A stretch of 64,000 nt of DNA from Streptomyces collinus. Its GTDB lineage: Bacteria; Actinomycetota; Actinomycetes; Streptomycetales; Streptomycetaceae. Both the position numbers and the translations under genes were made by a program. Below, in pieces: positions 17,305 through 25,775 of this stretch. Location: contig NZ_CP133771.1 in assembly GCF_031348265.1 (NCBI RefSeq), positions 7,316,001-7,380,000 on the forward strand, given 5' to 3'. The notes under the pieces are model-generated. The model worked only from the letters and a program-made list of their open reading frames with translations, was not told the DNA's origin and did no database searches. The number at the start of each line of letters is the position of its first letter. Within the stretch, counting starts at the first letter, position 1.

Positions 17305-17339
17305 GGTCGGTGGTCGGTGGTCGGGGGTCGGCGGTCAGA
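17305..17339 (+). repeat. Tandem heptamer GGTCGGT (about 5 copies)
   Basis: Units GGTCGGT, GGTCGGT, GGTCGGG, GGTCGGC and GGTCAGA follow one another directly. The tract lies between the methyltransferase stop and a decayed gene, so it is probably neutral repeat growth in non-coding DNA. Confidence 0.8.
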
Positions 17340-17429
17340 GGGCACAGCGGTCAGCGCTCCGCGCCGCCGCCCAGCCGCCGAGCCGGTCGGCCGGTCCATG
17401 AGAGGCGCGGCGGTCAGGTGGGGAGCAAG

Positions 17430-17695
17430 CACTGCCCGGGCCGCCGGCTCGACGGTCCGGACGACCTGGTCGGCCTGATCCGGGGTCCCCGGGTGGGAGG
17501 CCGGCCGTTCCCGCCCGACGGGCTTCCGGTGATCGACCGCGTCCCGGGACACGCCAACGCCTTCGTCGCCACCTCCACGGCATGCTCGGGGTCACCCGGG
17601 GCCCGGTCCCCGGTCCCCGGCTCGCCGAGTGCGTCGTCACCGGGCGCCGGGCCGAGGCGCTCGTGTCGTTCGGCTTCGTCCGGCTCCGGCGCTGA
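17430..17695 (+). pseudogene. C-terminal remnant of a DAO-family FAD oxidoreductase, frameshifted
   Basis: Frame one reads GRRLDGPDDLVGLIRGPRVG and then RPFPPDGLPVIDRVPGHANA, a good match to the end of glycine/D-amino-acid oxidase-type proteins, which carry a (M/L)(T/S)PDGLPVIGRVPGHxNxxxATGHGMLG pattern. At about 17574 the frame shifts: HGMLGVTRGPVPGPRLAECV, VTGRRAEALVSFGFVRLRR and a stop at 17695 continue the expected protein in the other frame. ACCTCCACGGC stands where ACCGGCCACGGC would be expected, consistent with a one-base loss. The FAD-binding N-terminal two thirds are missing. This is a relic, next to a D-peptide degradation operon. Confidence 0.72.
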
Positions 17696-17784
17696 GCCGG
17701 ACGCCGTCTGGTGGGCGATGGATTTGTCGATGTACGGTCACTCTGACCCGTCCCTCACCCGCCACGCCCCCGCGGAGGACCGTC

Positions 17785-18882
17785 ATGCCGATGCCCTGGT
17801 TACGGATGCTGGTCGCGTCGGCGGTGTCGACGGTGCTCGTCGGCACCGCGACCGTCACGACCGTCGCCGCACCGGAACGACGCGGGGTACAGGACGGCGT
17901 GCACACCGCGGGACGGGTCAAGGACGCCGGTGACGTGCTCCAGTACAGCTGGCCCGGCGTCTACTTCGAGGGACGCATCCGGGGCACCGGCGTGGGCGTC
18001 GTCCTCGACGATCCGGCCGCCGACTACGACGTCCAGGTCGACGGGGCCACCGTCGCGACGCTCGTCACGCCGGGGAGGACCACCCACTGGGTCAGGGGCC
18101 TGCGCGAGGGCGTGCACACCGTCCGGCTCGTCAAGCGCAACGACACCCCGTGGAGCACCAGCGCCTTCGGCGGCTTCGTCGCCGCACCCGGCGGCGCCGT
18201 TCTGGCCGAGCCGGCCGCCCGCAGCCGTCAGATCGAGTTCATCGGCGACTCCCTCACGGCCGGCTACGGCAACCTCTCCGCCTCCCGCGACTGCGACAAC
18301 GAGCAGCTCAAGCGCACCACCAACGCCGACGTGAGCTACGGCGCCCTCACCGCCCGGAAGCTGCGCGCCGACTACCAGATCAACGCGTACTCGGGCCAGG
18401 GCATGGTGCGCAACTACAACGGCGGCTCCCCGGAGGTGAACTACCGCACCTTCTACGACCGCGCGCTGCTGAACGTGCCGGGCGACGTCTGGCAGAACCC
18501 GGGCACCTGGCGCCCGCGGCTGGTGGTGGTCCACCTCGGCACGAACGACTTCTCCACCCCGGTCAACCCGGGCGAGCCCTGGACGGACGAGAGCCTCGCC
18601 GCCGCCTACCGCAGCGCCTACAGCGGCTTCCTCGCCAAGCTGCGCAAGCGCTACGGCACCGCGACCACCATCCTGGCCGCGGGCACGGGCCCCTTCGCCG
18701 GCCATGTCGAACACGTCGTCCGGGAACGCACCGCCGCGGGCGACCGCGGGGTCCGCTTCTGGCCCCTCGACACCACCGGCCTGGACCACACCGGCTGCCA
18801 CTGGCACTACTCGGCCCGCGACCACCGGCTGCTGGCCGACCGCCTCACCGCGTTCCTCGCAGACCTGCCGATCCGTTGGTGA
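17785..18882 (+). CDS. Secreted SGNH/GDSL esterase, CE2-like two-domain
   Basis: 365-residue exported esterase, probably removing acyl or acetyl groups from a polysaccharide. The N-terminus MPMPWLRMLVASAVSTVLVG is a signal peptide. A beta-sandwich domain follows (residues 40-140: YSWPGVYFEGRIRGTGVGVV), as in carbohydrate esterase family 2. The SGNH catalytic blocks are IEFIGDSLTAGYGN (Ser near residue 156), LVVVHLGTNDFS (Asn) and the C-terminal HWHYSARDHRLLADRL (Asp/His). ATG at 17785 has GGAGG 6 nt upstream. The substrate is inferred only from domain order. Confidence 0.85.
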   Translation: MPMPWLRMLVASAVSTVLVGTATVTTVAAPERRGVQDGVHTAGRVKDAGDVLQYSWPGVYFEGRIRGTGVGVVLDDPAADYDVQVDGATVATLVTPGRTTHWVRGLREGVHTVRLVKRNDTPWSTSAFGGFVAAPGGAVLAEPAARSRQIEFIGDSLTAGYGNLSASRDCDNEQLKRTTNADVSYGALTARKLRADYQINAYSGQGMVRNYNGGSPEVNYRTFYDRALLNVPGDVWQNPGTWRPRLVVVHLGTNDFSTPVNPGEPWTDESLAAAYRSAYSGFLAKLRKRYGTATTILAAGTGPFAGHVEHVVRERTAAGDRGVRFWPLDTTGLDHTGCHWHYSARDHRLLADRLTAFLADLPIRW

Positions 18883-18956
18883 CCACCTCGTAGCCGCTTG
18901 CGCGCACAGCGCGTAACGTGACGAACCATGAAGATCTCCGCCCTGGACGGCACGTC

Positions 18957-19790
18957 ATGAGAATCCTCATCAGCGCCGACATGGAGGGCGCCACCGGAGT
19001 CACCTGGCCCGACGACGTGATGCCCGGCGCCTCGCAGTGGGAGCGCTGCCGCTCGCTGTTCACCTCCGATGTCAACGCCGCCGTGCGGGGCTTCCACGAC
19101 GGCGGCGCCGACGAGGTGATCATCAACGAGGCCCACTCCACCATGCGCAACCTGCTGCTGGAGCAGCTCGACGACCGCGCCCGGATGCTCACCGGCCGGC
19201 ACAAGGCGCTGTCCATGGTCGAGGGCGTGCAGCACGGCGACGTCGACGGCATCGCGTTCGTCGGCTACCACGCGGGCGCCGGCATGGAGGGCGTCCTCGC
19301 GCACACCTACCTCGCCAACTCCATCACGGGCGTGTGGCTCAACGACGTACGGGCGAGCGAGGGGCTGCTCAACGCCCATGTCGCCGCCGAGTACGGGGTG
19401 CCGGTCGTGCTGGTCACGGGGGACGACGTCGCCTGTGAGGACGCACTCGGCTACGCGCCCGAGGCGCTGAAGGTCGCGGTGAAGGACCACGTGTCGCGCT
19501 ACGCGGCGGTGTGCCGCACACCCGGTCGCACCGCGGCCGACATCCAGGCGGCGGCCAAGGAGGCGGCAGCGCTGGCGGTCCGTCACGAACCCGTGCGCGG
19601 AGGCCCGTTCACCGTGGCCGTGGAGTTCGACGCGGAGCACCTGGCGATGGCCGCCACCGTCGTGCCGGGTGTGGACCGGATCGGGGAGCGCAAGGTGGCG
19701 TACACGAGCGGGACCATGTACGAGGGCATCCGCGCCTTCAAGGCGGTCACCACGATCGTCTCGGCCGCGGTGGAGGAGCAGTATGGCTGA
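18957..19790 (+). CDS. M55-family D-aminopeptidase (DppA-like)
   Basis: 277-residue zinc aminopeptidase that would cleave D-amino-acid peptides such as D-Ala-D-Ala. The family N-terminus is seen in MRILISADMEGATGVTWPDD, carrying the metal-binding Asp-Glu. GYHAGAGMEGVLAHTY supplies the metal-ligand His. The C-terminal half has RKVAYTSGTMYEGIRAFKAV. The ATG at 18957 was chosen because MRILIS is the conserved start; an upstream GTG at 18918 is possible. Its stop overlaps the next gene by 8 nt, and the four peptidase genes to 23994 form a tight unit, suggesting concerted breakdown of imported or cell-wall peptides. Confidence 0.9.
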   Translation: MRILISADMEGATGVTWPDDVMPGASQWERCRSLFTSDVNAAVRGFHDGGADEVIINEAHSTMRNLLLEQLDDRARMLTGRHKALSMVEGVQHGDVDGIAFVGYHAGAGMEGVLAHTYLANSITGVWLNDVRASEGLLNAHVAAEYGVPVVLVTGDDVACEDALGYAPEALKVAVKDHVSRYAAVCRTPGRTAADIQAAAKEAAALAVRHEPVRGGPFTVAVEFDAEHLAMAATVVPGVDRIGERKVAYTSGTMYEGIRAFKAVTTIVSAAVEEQYG

Positions 19791-21096
19791 CCAGGTGGAC
19801 GAGCAGGCGCTGGACGAGGTCGTGACGTACACGTCCGACCTCATCCGGATCGACACCACCAACCGGGGCGGCGGCGACTGCCGGGAGCGGCCCGCCGCCG
19901 AGTACGCCGCCGCACGGCTCGCCGACGCCGGCATCGAACCGGTCCTGCTGGAGCGCACCCAGGGGCGGACCAACGTCGTCGCCCGGATCGAGGGTACGGA
20001 CCCCTCGGCCGGTGCCCTGCTGCTCCACGGGCATCTGGACGTCGTGCCCGCGGCGGCCGCCGACTGGAGCGTGCACCCGTTCTCCGGGGAGATCCGCGAC
20101 GGGGTCGTCTGGGGACGCGGCGCCGTCGACATGAAGAACATGGACGCGATGATCCTGGCCGTCGTGCGCGGCTGGGCCCGGCAGGGTGTCCGGCCCCGCC
20201 GGGACATCGTCATCGCGTTCACCGCGGACGAGGAGGCCAGCGCCGAGGACGGCTCCGGGTTCCTCGCCGACGAGCACCCCGAACTGTTCGAGGGCTGCAC
20301 CGAAGGCGTCAGCGAGTCGGGCGCCTTCACCTTCCACGACGGCGACGGGCGGCAGATCTACCCGATCGCCGCCGGGGAACGCGGCACCGCCTGGCTGAAG
20401 CTCACCGCCCGCGGACGCGCCGGGCACGGCTCCAAGGTCAACAGGGACAACGCCGTCACCCACCTCGCGGGCGCGATCGCCCGGATCGGCGCGCACGAGT
20501 GGCCGCTGCGGCTCACCCCGACCGTACGCGCCGCCCTCACCGAACTCGCCGCGCTCTACGGCATCGAGACCGATCTCACCGACGTGAACGCGCTGCTGGA
20601 GAAGCTCGGCCCGGCCGCGAAGCTCGTCGAGCCGACCCTGCGCAACAGCGCCAACCCGACCATGCTGGACGCCGGTTACAAGATCAACGTCATTCCCGGG
20701 GAGGCCGTGGCGTACGTGGACGGCCGGTACATGCCCGGCGGCGAGGAGGAGTTCCGCAGCACCCTCGACCGGCTCACCGGCCCGGACGTGGACTGGGAGT
20801 TCCACCACCGCGAGGTCGCCCTTCAGTCGCCGGTGGCCTCGCCGACGTTCGCGGGCATGCGGGCCGCCGTCGAGGAGTTCGCGCCGGAGGGCCACGTCGT
20901 GCCGTTCTGCATGTCCGGCGGCACCGACGCCAAGCAGTTCTCCCGCCTCGGCATCACCGGCTACGGCTTCACCCCGCTGAAGCTGCCGGACGGCTACGAC
21001 TACGCGGCCATGTTCCACGGGGTCGACGAACGGGTACCGGTCGAGGCGCTGCACTTCGGTGTCCGCGTACTCGACCGGTTTCTGCGGACGGCCTAG
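19783..21096 (+). CDS. M20-family metallopeptidase
   Basis: 437-residue dizinc exopeptidase or deacylase. The metal-binding series is complete: LLLHGHLDVVPA near residue 80, WGRGAVDMKNMDAM near 110, FTADEEASAEDGSG near 145, and late His segments in FCMSGGTDAKQFSRLG and AAMFHGVDERVP. A dimerisation domain lies between about residues 200 and 320. GAGGAG lies 7 nt upstream of the ATG at 19783. Its start lies inside the end of the M55 gene, so translation is coupled. The exact substrate within M20 (dipeptides, N-acyl amino acids) is not decided by sequence. Confidence 0.9.
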   Translation: MADQVDEQALDEVVTYTSDLIRIDTTNRGGGDCRERPAAEYAAARLADAGIEPVLLERTQGRTNVVARIEGTDPSAGALLLHGHLDVVPAAAADWSVHPFSGEIRDGVVWGRGAVDMKNMDAMILAVVRGWARQGVRPRRDIVIAFTADEEASAEDGSGFLADEHPELFEGCTEGVSESGAFTFHDGDGRQIYPIAAGERGTAWLKLTARGRAGHGSKVNRDNAVTHLAGAIARIGAHEWPLRLTPTVRAALTELAALYGIETDLTDVNALLEKLGPAAKLVEPTLRNSANPTMLDAGYKINVIPGEAVAYVDGRYMPGGEEEFRSTLDRLTGPDVDWEFHHREVALQSPVASPTFAGMRAAVEEFAPEGHVVPFCMSGGTDAKQFSRLGITGYGFTPLKLPDGYDYAAMFHGVDERVPVEALHFGVRVLDRFLRTA

Positions 21097-21112
21097 GAGA
21101 GGGGGGGAGACG

Positions 21113-23065
21113 GTGCGGACGCTGGCCTACGGGGCGTGGCCCTCGCCCATCGACGCGGCCCTGACCGCCGCGCACGACGGGCACCCGGAGTACGTGGGTT
21201 TCGTCGGCGACGAGGTGTGGTGGACCGAGCCGCGCCCCGCCGAGGGCGGCCGCCGCACGCTGGTGCGGCGGCACGCCGACGGCCGGGAGGAGCCGCTGCT
21301 GCCCGCGCCGTGGAACGTGCGTAGCCGGGTCGTCGAGTACGGCGGGCACCCGTGGGCCGCCCTCGCGGGGGACACCGGACCGCTGGTGGTGTTCGTGAAC
21401 TTCGCCGACCAGCGGCTCTACCGCTGGGAGCCGGGCGGTGAACCCCGACCGCTCACCCCCGTGTCCTCCGTCGGCGCCGGCCTGCGCTGGGCCGAGCCGC
21501 TGCCGCTGCCCGAACGGGGCGAAGTGTGGTGCGTGCTGGAGGAGTTCACCGGCGACGGACCCACCGACGTGCGCCGCGTCCTGGCCGCCGTCCCGCTGGA
21601 CGGATCCGCCGCCGAGGACCGGGACGCCGTACGGGAACTCACCGACGGGCGGCACCGGTTCGTGACCGGACCGAAGCTCTCGCCCGACGGGCGGCGGGCC
21701 GCCTGGCTCGCCTGGGACCATCCGCGCATGCCCTGGGACGGCACCGAGCTGCTCCTCGCCGAGGTCACACCCGACGGCACCCTGCGCGACGCCCGGGCCG
21801 TGGCCGGCGGCCCCGGCGAGTCCATCGCCCAGGCCGACTGGACCCACGACGGCCGACTGCTGCACGCGAGCGACCGCACCGGCTGGTGGAACCTCTACCT
21901 CGACGGACAGCCGCTGTGCCCCCGCGAGGAGGAGTTCGGCGGCGCGCTGTGGAAGCCGGGTTCGCGATGGTTCACGCCGCTCGACAGCGGGCTGATCGCC
22001 GTCGTGCACGGCCGGGGCGCCACCGCCCTCGGCGTACTCGACCCCGAGACGGGCGAAGTCGTCGACGCCGCCGGGCCCTGGACCGAGTTCACCGCCACCC
22101 TCGCCGCCCACGGCGAACGGGTCGTCGCCGTCGGGGCCAGCCCGCGGAGCGCCTACGAGGTCGTGGAGCTGGACGCCCGCACCGGCCGGGCCCGGGTCGT
22201 CGGCGCCGAGCACGACGACGCCGTCGATCCCGCGTACTACCCCGAGCCGCAGATCCGCACCTTCACCGGCCCCGACGGGCGCGACATCCACGCCCACATC
22301 TACCCGCCGCACCACCCCGGCTGCGTCGCGCCCGGCGACGAACTGCCGCCCTACGTCGTCTGGGCGCACGGCGGGCCCACCGGCCGGGCCCCGCTCGTGC
22401 TCGACCTGGAGATCGCCTACTTCACCTCGCGCGGCATCGGCGTCGCCGAAGTGAACTACGGCGGCTCCACGGGGTACGGCCGCCCCTACCGCGAGCGGCT
22501 GCGCGAGCAGTGGGGCGTGGTCGACGTCGAGGACTGCGCCGCCGTCGCCCTGGCCCTCGCCGAGGAGGGCACCGCCGACCGCGCCCGGCTCGCCGTCCGG
22601 GGCGGCAGTGCGGGCGGCTGGACGGCCGCCGCCTCGCTCACCACCACCGACGTCTACGCCTGCGGCACCATCAAGTACCCGATCCTGGACCTGGCCGGCT
22701 GGGGCACGGGGGAGACCCACGACTTCGAGTCGCGGTACCTGGAGGGCCTGATCGGGCCGCTCGCCGAGGTGCCCGCCCGGTACGCGGAACGCTCGCCCGC
22801 CGCCCACGCCGACCGCCTCACCGTGCCGTTCCTGCTGCTCCAGGGCCTGGACGACGTGATCTGCCCGCCCGTCCAGTGCGAGCGGTTCCTGGCCCGGCTG
22901 GAGGGCCGGAGGGTGCCGCACGCGTATCTCGCCTTCGAGGGGGAGGGGCACGGCTTCCGGAAGGCGGAGACCATGGTGCGCGCCCTGGAGGCCGAACTCT
23001 CCCTCTACGCCCAGGTGTTCCGCCTGGATCCGCCCGGCGTCCCCACTCTGGAGCTCAGCAAGTGA
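21113..23065 (+). CDS. S9-family prolyl oligopeptidase / acylaminoacyl-peptidase-like
   Basis: 650-residue serine peptidase. The N-terminal 370 residues form a beta-propeller typical of the family (LSPDGRRAAWLAWDHPRMPW is a blade segment). The C-terminal hydrolase domain has VVWAHGGPTGRAP, the nucleophile motif RGGSAGGWTAAAS near residue 498, LLLQGLDDVICPPVQ with the Asp, and EGEGHGFRKAE with the His. The GTG at 21113 follows GGGGGGGAG. No signal peptide is seen, so it should be cytosolic, cutting oligopeptides. The next gene starts in a GTGA overlap with its stop. Confidence 0.92.
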   Translation: MRTLAYGAWPSPIDAALTAAHDGHPEYVGFVGDEVWWTEPRPAEGGRRTLVRRHADGREEPLLPAPWNVRSRVVEYGGHPWAALAGDTGPLVVFVNFADQRLYRWEPGGEPRPLTPVSSVGAGLRWAEPLPLPERGEVWCVLEEFTGDGPTDVRRVLAAVPLDGSAAEDRDAVRELTDGRHRFVTGPKLSPDGRRAAWLAWDHPRMPWDGTELLLAEVTPDGTLRDARAVAGGPGESIAQADWTHDGRLLHASDRTGWWNLYLDGQPLCPREEEFGGALWKPGSRWFTPLDSGLIAVVHGRGATALGVLDPETGEVVDAAGPWTEFTATLAAHGERVVAVGASPRSAYEVVELDARTGRARVVGAEHDDAVDPAYYPEPQIRTFTGPDGRDIHAHIYPPHHPGCVAPGDELPPYVVWAHGGPTGRAPLVLDLEIAYFTSRGIGVAEVNYGGSTGYGRPYRERLREQWGVVDVEDCAAVALALAEEGTADRARLAVRGGSAGGWTAAASLTTTDVYACGTIKYPILDLAGWGTGETHDFESRYLEGLIGPLAEVPARYAERSPAAHADRLTVPFLLLQGLDDVICPPVQCERFLARLEGRRVPHAYLAFEGEGHGFRKAETMVRALEAELSLYAQVFRLDPPGVPTLELSK

Positions 23066-23994
23066 ACCAGCTCGTCCGACCGCCCCGGCTCGCCCCCGGC
23101 GCCCGCGTCGCCGTCGTCGCGCCCAGCGGGCCCGTGCCCGAGGAACGCCTTGAGGCCGGGCTCGACATCCTGCGCGGCTGGGGCCTCGACCCCGTCGTGG
23201 CACCCCATGTGCTGGACCGGCAAAGGGAGTTGGACTACCTCGCCGGTACGGACGAGCAGCGCGCCGCCGACCTGCAGGCCGCCTGGTGCGATCCGTCCGT
23301 CGCGGCCGTGCTGTGCGCCCGGGGCGGGTACGGGGCGCAGCGCATGGTCGACCTGCTCGACTGGGCGGCGATGCGGGCGGCGGGCCCGAAGGTGTTCGCC
23401 GGGTTCAGCGACGTCACCGTCCTGCACCAGGCCTTCGCCACCCGCCTGGGCCTGGTCACCCTGTACGGGCCCGCCGCCGCCGGCGTCGACTTCCTCAAGA
23501 ACGCCCGGGCTCAAGGCCATCTGCGGGCCACTCTCTTCGAGCCGGAGTCCGTGCGGACCCTGACGGCCGTGCCCCCCGGCGGCACCGCACTGGTCCCCGG
23601 CCGTCCCCGGGGCGTCACCCTGGGCGGGTGCCTGAGCCTGCTCGCGAGCGACCTCGGCACCCCGCACGCCCGCCCCGGGGCACGCGGCGGGCTGCTGCTG
23701 ATGGAGGACGTCGGCGAGAGCCCGTACCGCCTGGACCGGTACCTGACCCAACTCCTGCGCACCGGCTGGCTCGACGGGGCCGCCGGGATCGTGCTCGGCT
23801 CCTGGGCGGACTGCGGCCCTCGCGAGGGGCTGCGCGCGGTCTTCGCCGACCGGCTCGGCGGCCTGGGCGTCCCGGTCGTGGAGGAGTTCGGGTTCGGGCA
23901 CAGCGAGGGCGCGCTGACCATGCCCCTCGGGGCCGTGGCCGAACTGGACACCGAGGCGGGCACGTTGACGCTGGACGAACCGGCCCTGAGCTGA
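23062..23994 (+). CDS. S66-family LD-carboxypeptidase / MccF-like
   Basis: 310-residue cytosolic serine carboxypeptidase. S66 enzymes remove the terminal D-Ala from murein tetrapeptides (LdcA) or hydrolyse microcin C-type conjugates (MccF). Visible blocks are VAVVAPSGPVPEERLEAG, AVLCARGGYGAQRMVDLLDW, VFAGFSDVTVLHQAFATRLG containing the family's nucleophile Ser, GGLLLMEDVGESPYRLDRYL with the Glu, and EEFGFGHSEGALTMPLG with the His. The GTG start overlaps the S9 stop. Together with the M55 gene this points to D-amino-acid or cell-wall peptide recycling. Confidence 0.9.
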   Translation: MNQLVRPPRLAPGARVAVVAPSGPVPEERLEAGLDILRGWGLDPVVAPHVLDRQRELDYLAGTDEQRAADLQAAWCDPSVAAVLCARGGYGAQRMVDLLDWAAMRAAGPKVFAGFSDVTVLHQAFATRLGLVTLYGPAAAGVDFLKNARAQGHLRATLFEPESVRTLTAVPPGGTALVPGRPRGVTLGGCLSLLASDLGTPHARPGARGGLLLMEDVGESPYRLDRYLTQLLRTGWLDGAAGIVLGSWADCGPREGLRAVFADRLGGLGVPVVEEFGFGHSEGALTMPLGAVAELDTEAGTLTLDEPALS

Positions 23995-24086
23995 GCGGTC
24001 CGCTACTGAGATCCTGTCAAGAAACCCTCGTTCCGGTGATGGACGGCTCCTGGCCCGTGTCACGCCATGACGACCGGCCGGTGCCT

Positions 24087-24240
24087 ACTGGTCGGTATCC
24101 GGGTTGCCTCTACGACATCGCCCCCGACGGCACCCGCACCCTGGTGCGCCGCCTGGTCGCGCCGGTGCGCGTCCCGGACGTCACCCAGAGCTTCACCGTC
24201 ACCCTGCCTGGCATCGTGCACCGCCTCCGGCTTCCGGTCG
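24087..24240 (+). pseudogene. C-terminal fragment of an S15-like (X-Pro dipeptidyl-peptidase/CocE) hydrolase
   Basis: An open stretch reads TGRYPGCLYDIAPDGTRTLV, RRLVAPVRVPDVTQ and SFTVTLPGIVHRL. This resembles the jelly-roll C-terminal domain of S15/CocE-NonD hydrolases (LYDVxPDGxxTLVxRG ... VTLPxxxHR). There is no start codon with a ribosome site, no catalytic domain, and the expected GHRLR segment after the last strand is lost. It is probably a relic, and the match rests on recalled family pattern only. Confidence 0.42.
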
Positions 24241-24295
24241 CCGGCTCCGGACGCCCCGACTGGGGAGGCGCAGCCGGCGCGGTTACTGTGGCGGG

Positions 24296-24856
24296 GTGCC
24301 GCACCACGCATCCCGCCACCTCGCCGAAGGCCCCCGGGTGGGCATACGCCACTTCACCTACGAGGACGGTGCCGAGTTCACCGCCCGCGCCCGGGAGAGC
24401 AAGGACCTGCACCACCCGTGGCTCTTCCCGCCCACCACGGCGCAGGCCTACACCGCCTACGCGGGCCGGCTGATCGAGGACCGGTCCAAGGCCGGGTTCC
24501 TGGTCTGTGAGAAGAGCGACGGGGCCATCGGCGGGTTCATCAACATCAACAACATCGTCGAGGGCGGCTTCCAGTCCGGGGCGCTGGGCTACGGCGCCTT
24601 CGCGCACGCCGCCGGGCGCGGGCTGATGCGCGAAGGACTGGACCTCGTCGTGGGTCACGCGTTCGGCCCGATGCGGCTGCACCGGCTGGAGATCAACGTC
24701 CAGCCCGGGAACGCCGCGTCGATCGCCCTGGCCCGCGCCTGCGGGTTCCGCCTGGAGGGCTTCTCGCCGCAGATGCTCTTCGTCGACGGGGCCTGGCGCG
24801 ACCACGAACGCTGGGCGATCACCACCGAGATGATCGCCCCGCAAGGCCGGCCCTGA
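24296..24856 (+). CDS. RimJ/RimL-type GNAT N-acetyltransferase
   Basis: 186-residue acetyltransferase of the ribosomal-protein-alanine acetyltransferase type, although most members act on other amines. Key segments are VGIRHFTYEDGAEFTARARE, GAIGGFININNIVEGGFQSG, LGYGAFAHAAGRGLMREGLD forming the acetyl-CoA site, and LHRLEINVQPGNAASIALAR with ACGFRLEGFSPQM, the family C-terminal signature. The GTG at 24296 gives the family-length protein. No operon partner is apparent. Confidence 0.87.
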   Translation: MPHHASRHLAEGPRVGIRHFTYEDGAEFTARARESKDLHHPWLFPPTTAQAYTAYAGRLIEDRSKAGFLVCEKSDGAIGGFININNIVEGGFQSGALGYGAFAHAAGRGLMREGLDLVVGHAFGPMRLHRLEINVQPGNAASIALARACGFRLEGFSPQMLFVDGAWRDHERWAITTEMIAPQGRP

Positions 24857-24893
24857 GCCCCGCAGGGCCGGCCCTGAGCCCCGGCGGCGACGC

Positions 24894-25241
24894 CTACGCC
24901 TGGCGGTCCACGTACTCGTAGACCGAGCCGTCCGGATGCAGGGCGATCAGGTTGCGGCCCGCCGGTGAGGCGATCGGGCCCGCCACGATGTGCGCCCCCA
25001 GTCCGGTCAGCACCTTGTGGGTCTCCTCGACGTCCGTCACGGCGATCGTCGCCGCGACCTTGCGCAGCACCTCCAGTTCGGCCGGGGGGCCGCTCATCAG
25101 CAGGAAGCAGCCGATCGCCGCCACCTGGACACCTCCCCGCTCGAAGCGCTGGGCTCTGCCGCCCGCCAGCCGCTCGTAGAAGGGGATCGCGGTCTCGAGG
25201 TCGTCGACGCAGACGCGCAGTGTGGCACCCAGAATCTCCAT
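24894..25241 (-). CDS. VOC (glyoxalase-like) family protein
   Basis: 115-residue single-module protein of the vicinal oxygen chelate fold. It opens with MEILGATLRVCVDDLETAIP and FYERLAG, and ends with IVAGPIASPAGRNLIALHPD and GSVYEYVDR, the usual paired beta-alpha units. Metal ligands are not obvious, so it may be a binding protein rather than an enzyme. It is convergent with the GNAT gene and divergent from the next membrane protein. Confidence 0.8.
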   Translation of the reverse strand: MEILGATLRVCVDDLETAIPFYERLAGGRAQRFERGGVQVAAIGCFLLMSGPPAELEVLRKVAATIAVTDVEETHKVLTGLGAHIVAGPIASPAGRNLIALHPDGSVYEYVDRQA

Positions 25242-25254
25242 GCCGCCGAGCCTA

Positions 25255-25279
25255 GTTACGCGCAGGGGGGTGAGGGTAC
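25255..25279 (+). promoter_or_regulatory. Possible SigB-type promoter
   Basis: GTTAC (25255-25259) and GGGTAC (25274-25279) are separated by 14 nt, close to the Streptomyces stress-sigma pattern GTTT-N14-16-GGGTAY with one mismatch. A start near 25286 would make the next gene nearly leaderless, which lowers confidence. Confidence 0.3.
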
Positions 25280-25289
25280 CCGGCCGGGC

Positions 25290-25769
25290 ATGAAGCCGTT
25301 GGATCACCTGGAGCATCTGGACAAGCACCTGGTCGACGAGCTGGCACAGGTGGCGCGCGAGACCGTACGGGACGAACTGCGCGAGCAGACGCGCAAGCAG
25401 CGCCGCAAGGCCGCCCTGTACGCCGCGTCCGGCGCGCTCGCCCTGTACGCCGGCGCGGCCCTCGCGCTCGCCGTGGGGCTGGCCCTCGCCCTCGGCCTGC
25501 CCGACTGGGCCGCCGCACTCATCACCGCAGTGATCCTGGGCGCCCTGGCCTACGTGCTGCGCGGCATGGCGCGGCCGTCCCGCCCGGGCCCGGACCACGC
25601 GGCCGGCACGGCGCCGGGCGGGGACAGCGCCCGGCAGACCGCCGCCGGGGCGGTCGGCGGCATGCCGTACCCGCCCGTGCCGCCGGCCCCGCCCGCCGGA
25701 GCGGACGTTCCGGGCCCCGTGCCCCCGCGGCCGCCGGAGGCCCCGGACGTCCCCCACCGCGGGGCGTGA
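25290..25769 (+). CDS. Phage-holin-like DUF1469 membrane protein
   Basis: 159-residue membrane protein of the actinobacterial DUF1469 (Phage_holin_3_6) family, which is not phage-derived in practice. A charged N-terminal helix with ELAQVARETVRDELREQTRK precedes two membrane helices, LYAASGALALYAGAALALAV and WAAALITAVILGALAYVLRG. A Pro/Gly-rich tail follows from about residue 100 to the end. Similar proteins often sit with stress and envelope genes. The role is unknown. Confidence 0.75.
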   Translation: MKPLDHLEHLDKHLVDELAQVARETVRDELREQTRKQRRKAALYAASGALALYAGAALALAVGLALALGLPDWAAALITAVILGALAYVLRGMARPSRPGPDHAAGTAPGGDSARQTAAGAVGGMPYPPVPPAPPAGADVPGPVPPRPPEAPDVPHRGA

Positions 25770-25775
25770 TGCCGG

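Noticed and set aside
14811..17552. 913-codon minus-strand frame across the SpoIIE phosphatase
   Set aside because: Antisense shadow; the plus-strand domains are unmistakable.
25290..25769. Prophage indicated by holin-like genes here and at 55036
   Set aside because: No other phage genes, integrase or attachment site; both families are common chromosomal membrane proteins in Actinobacteria.
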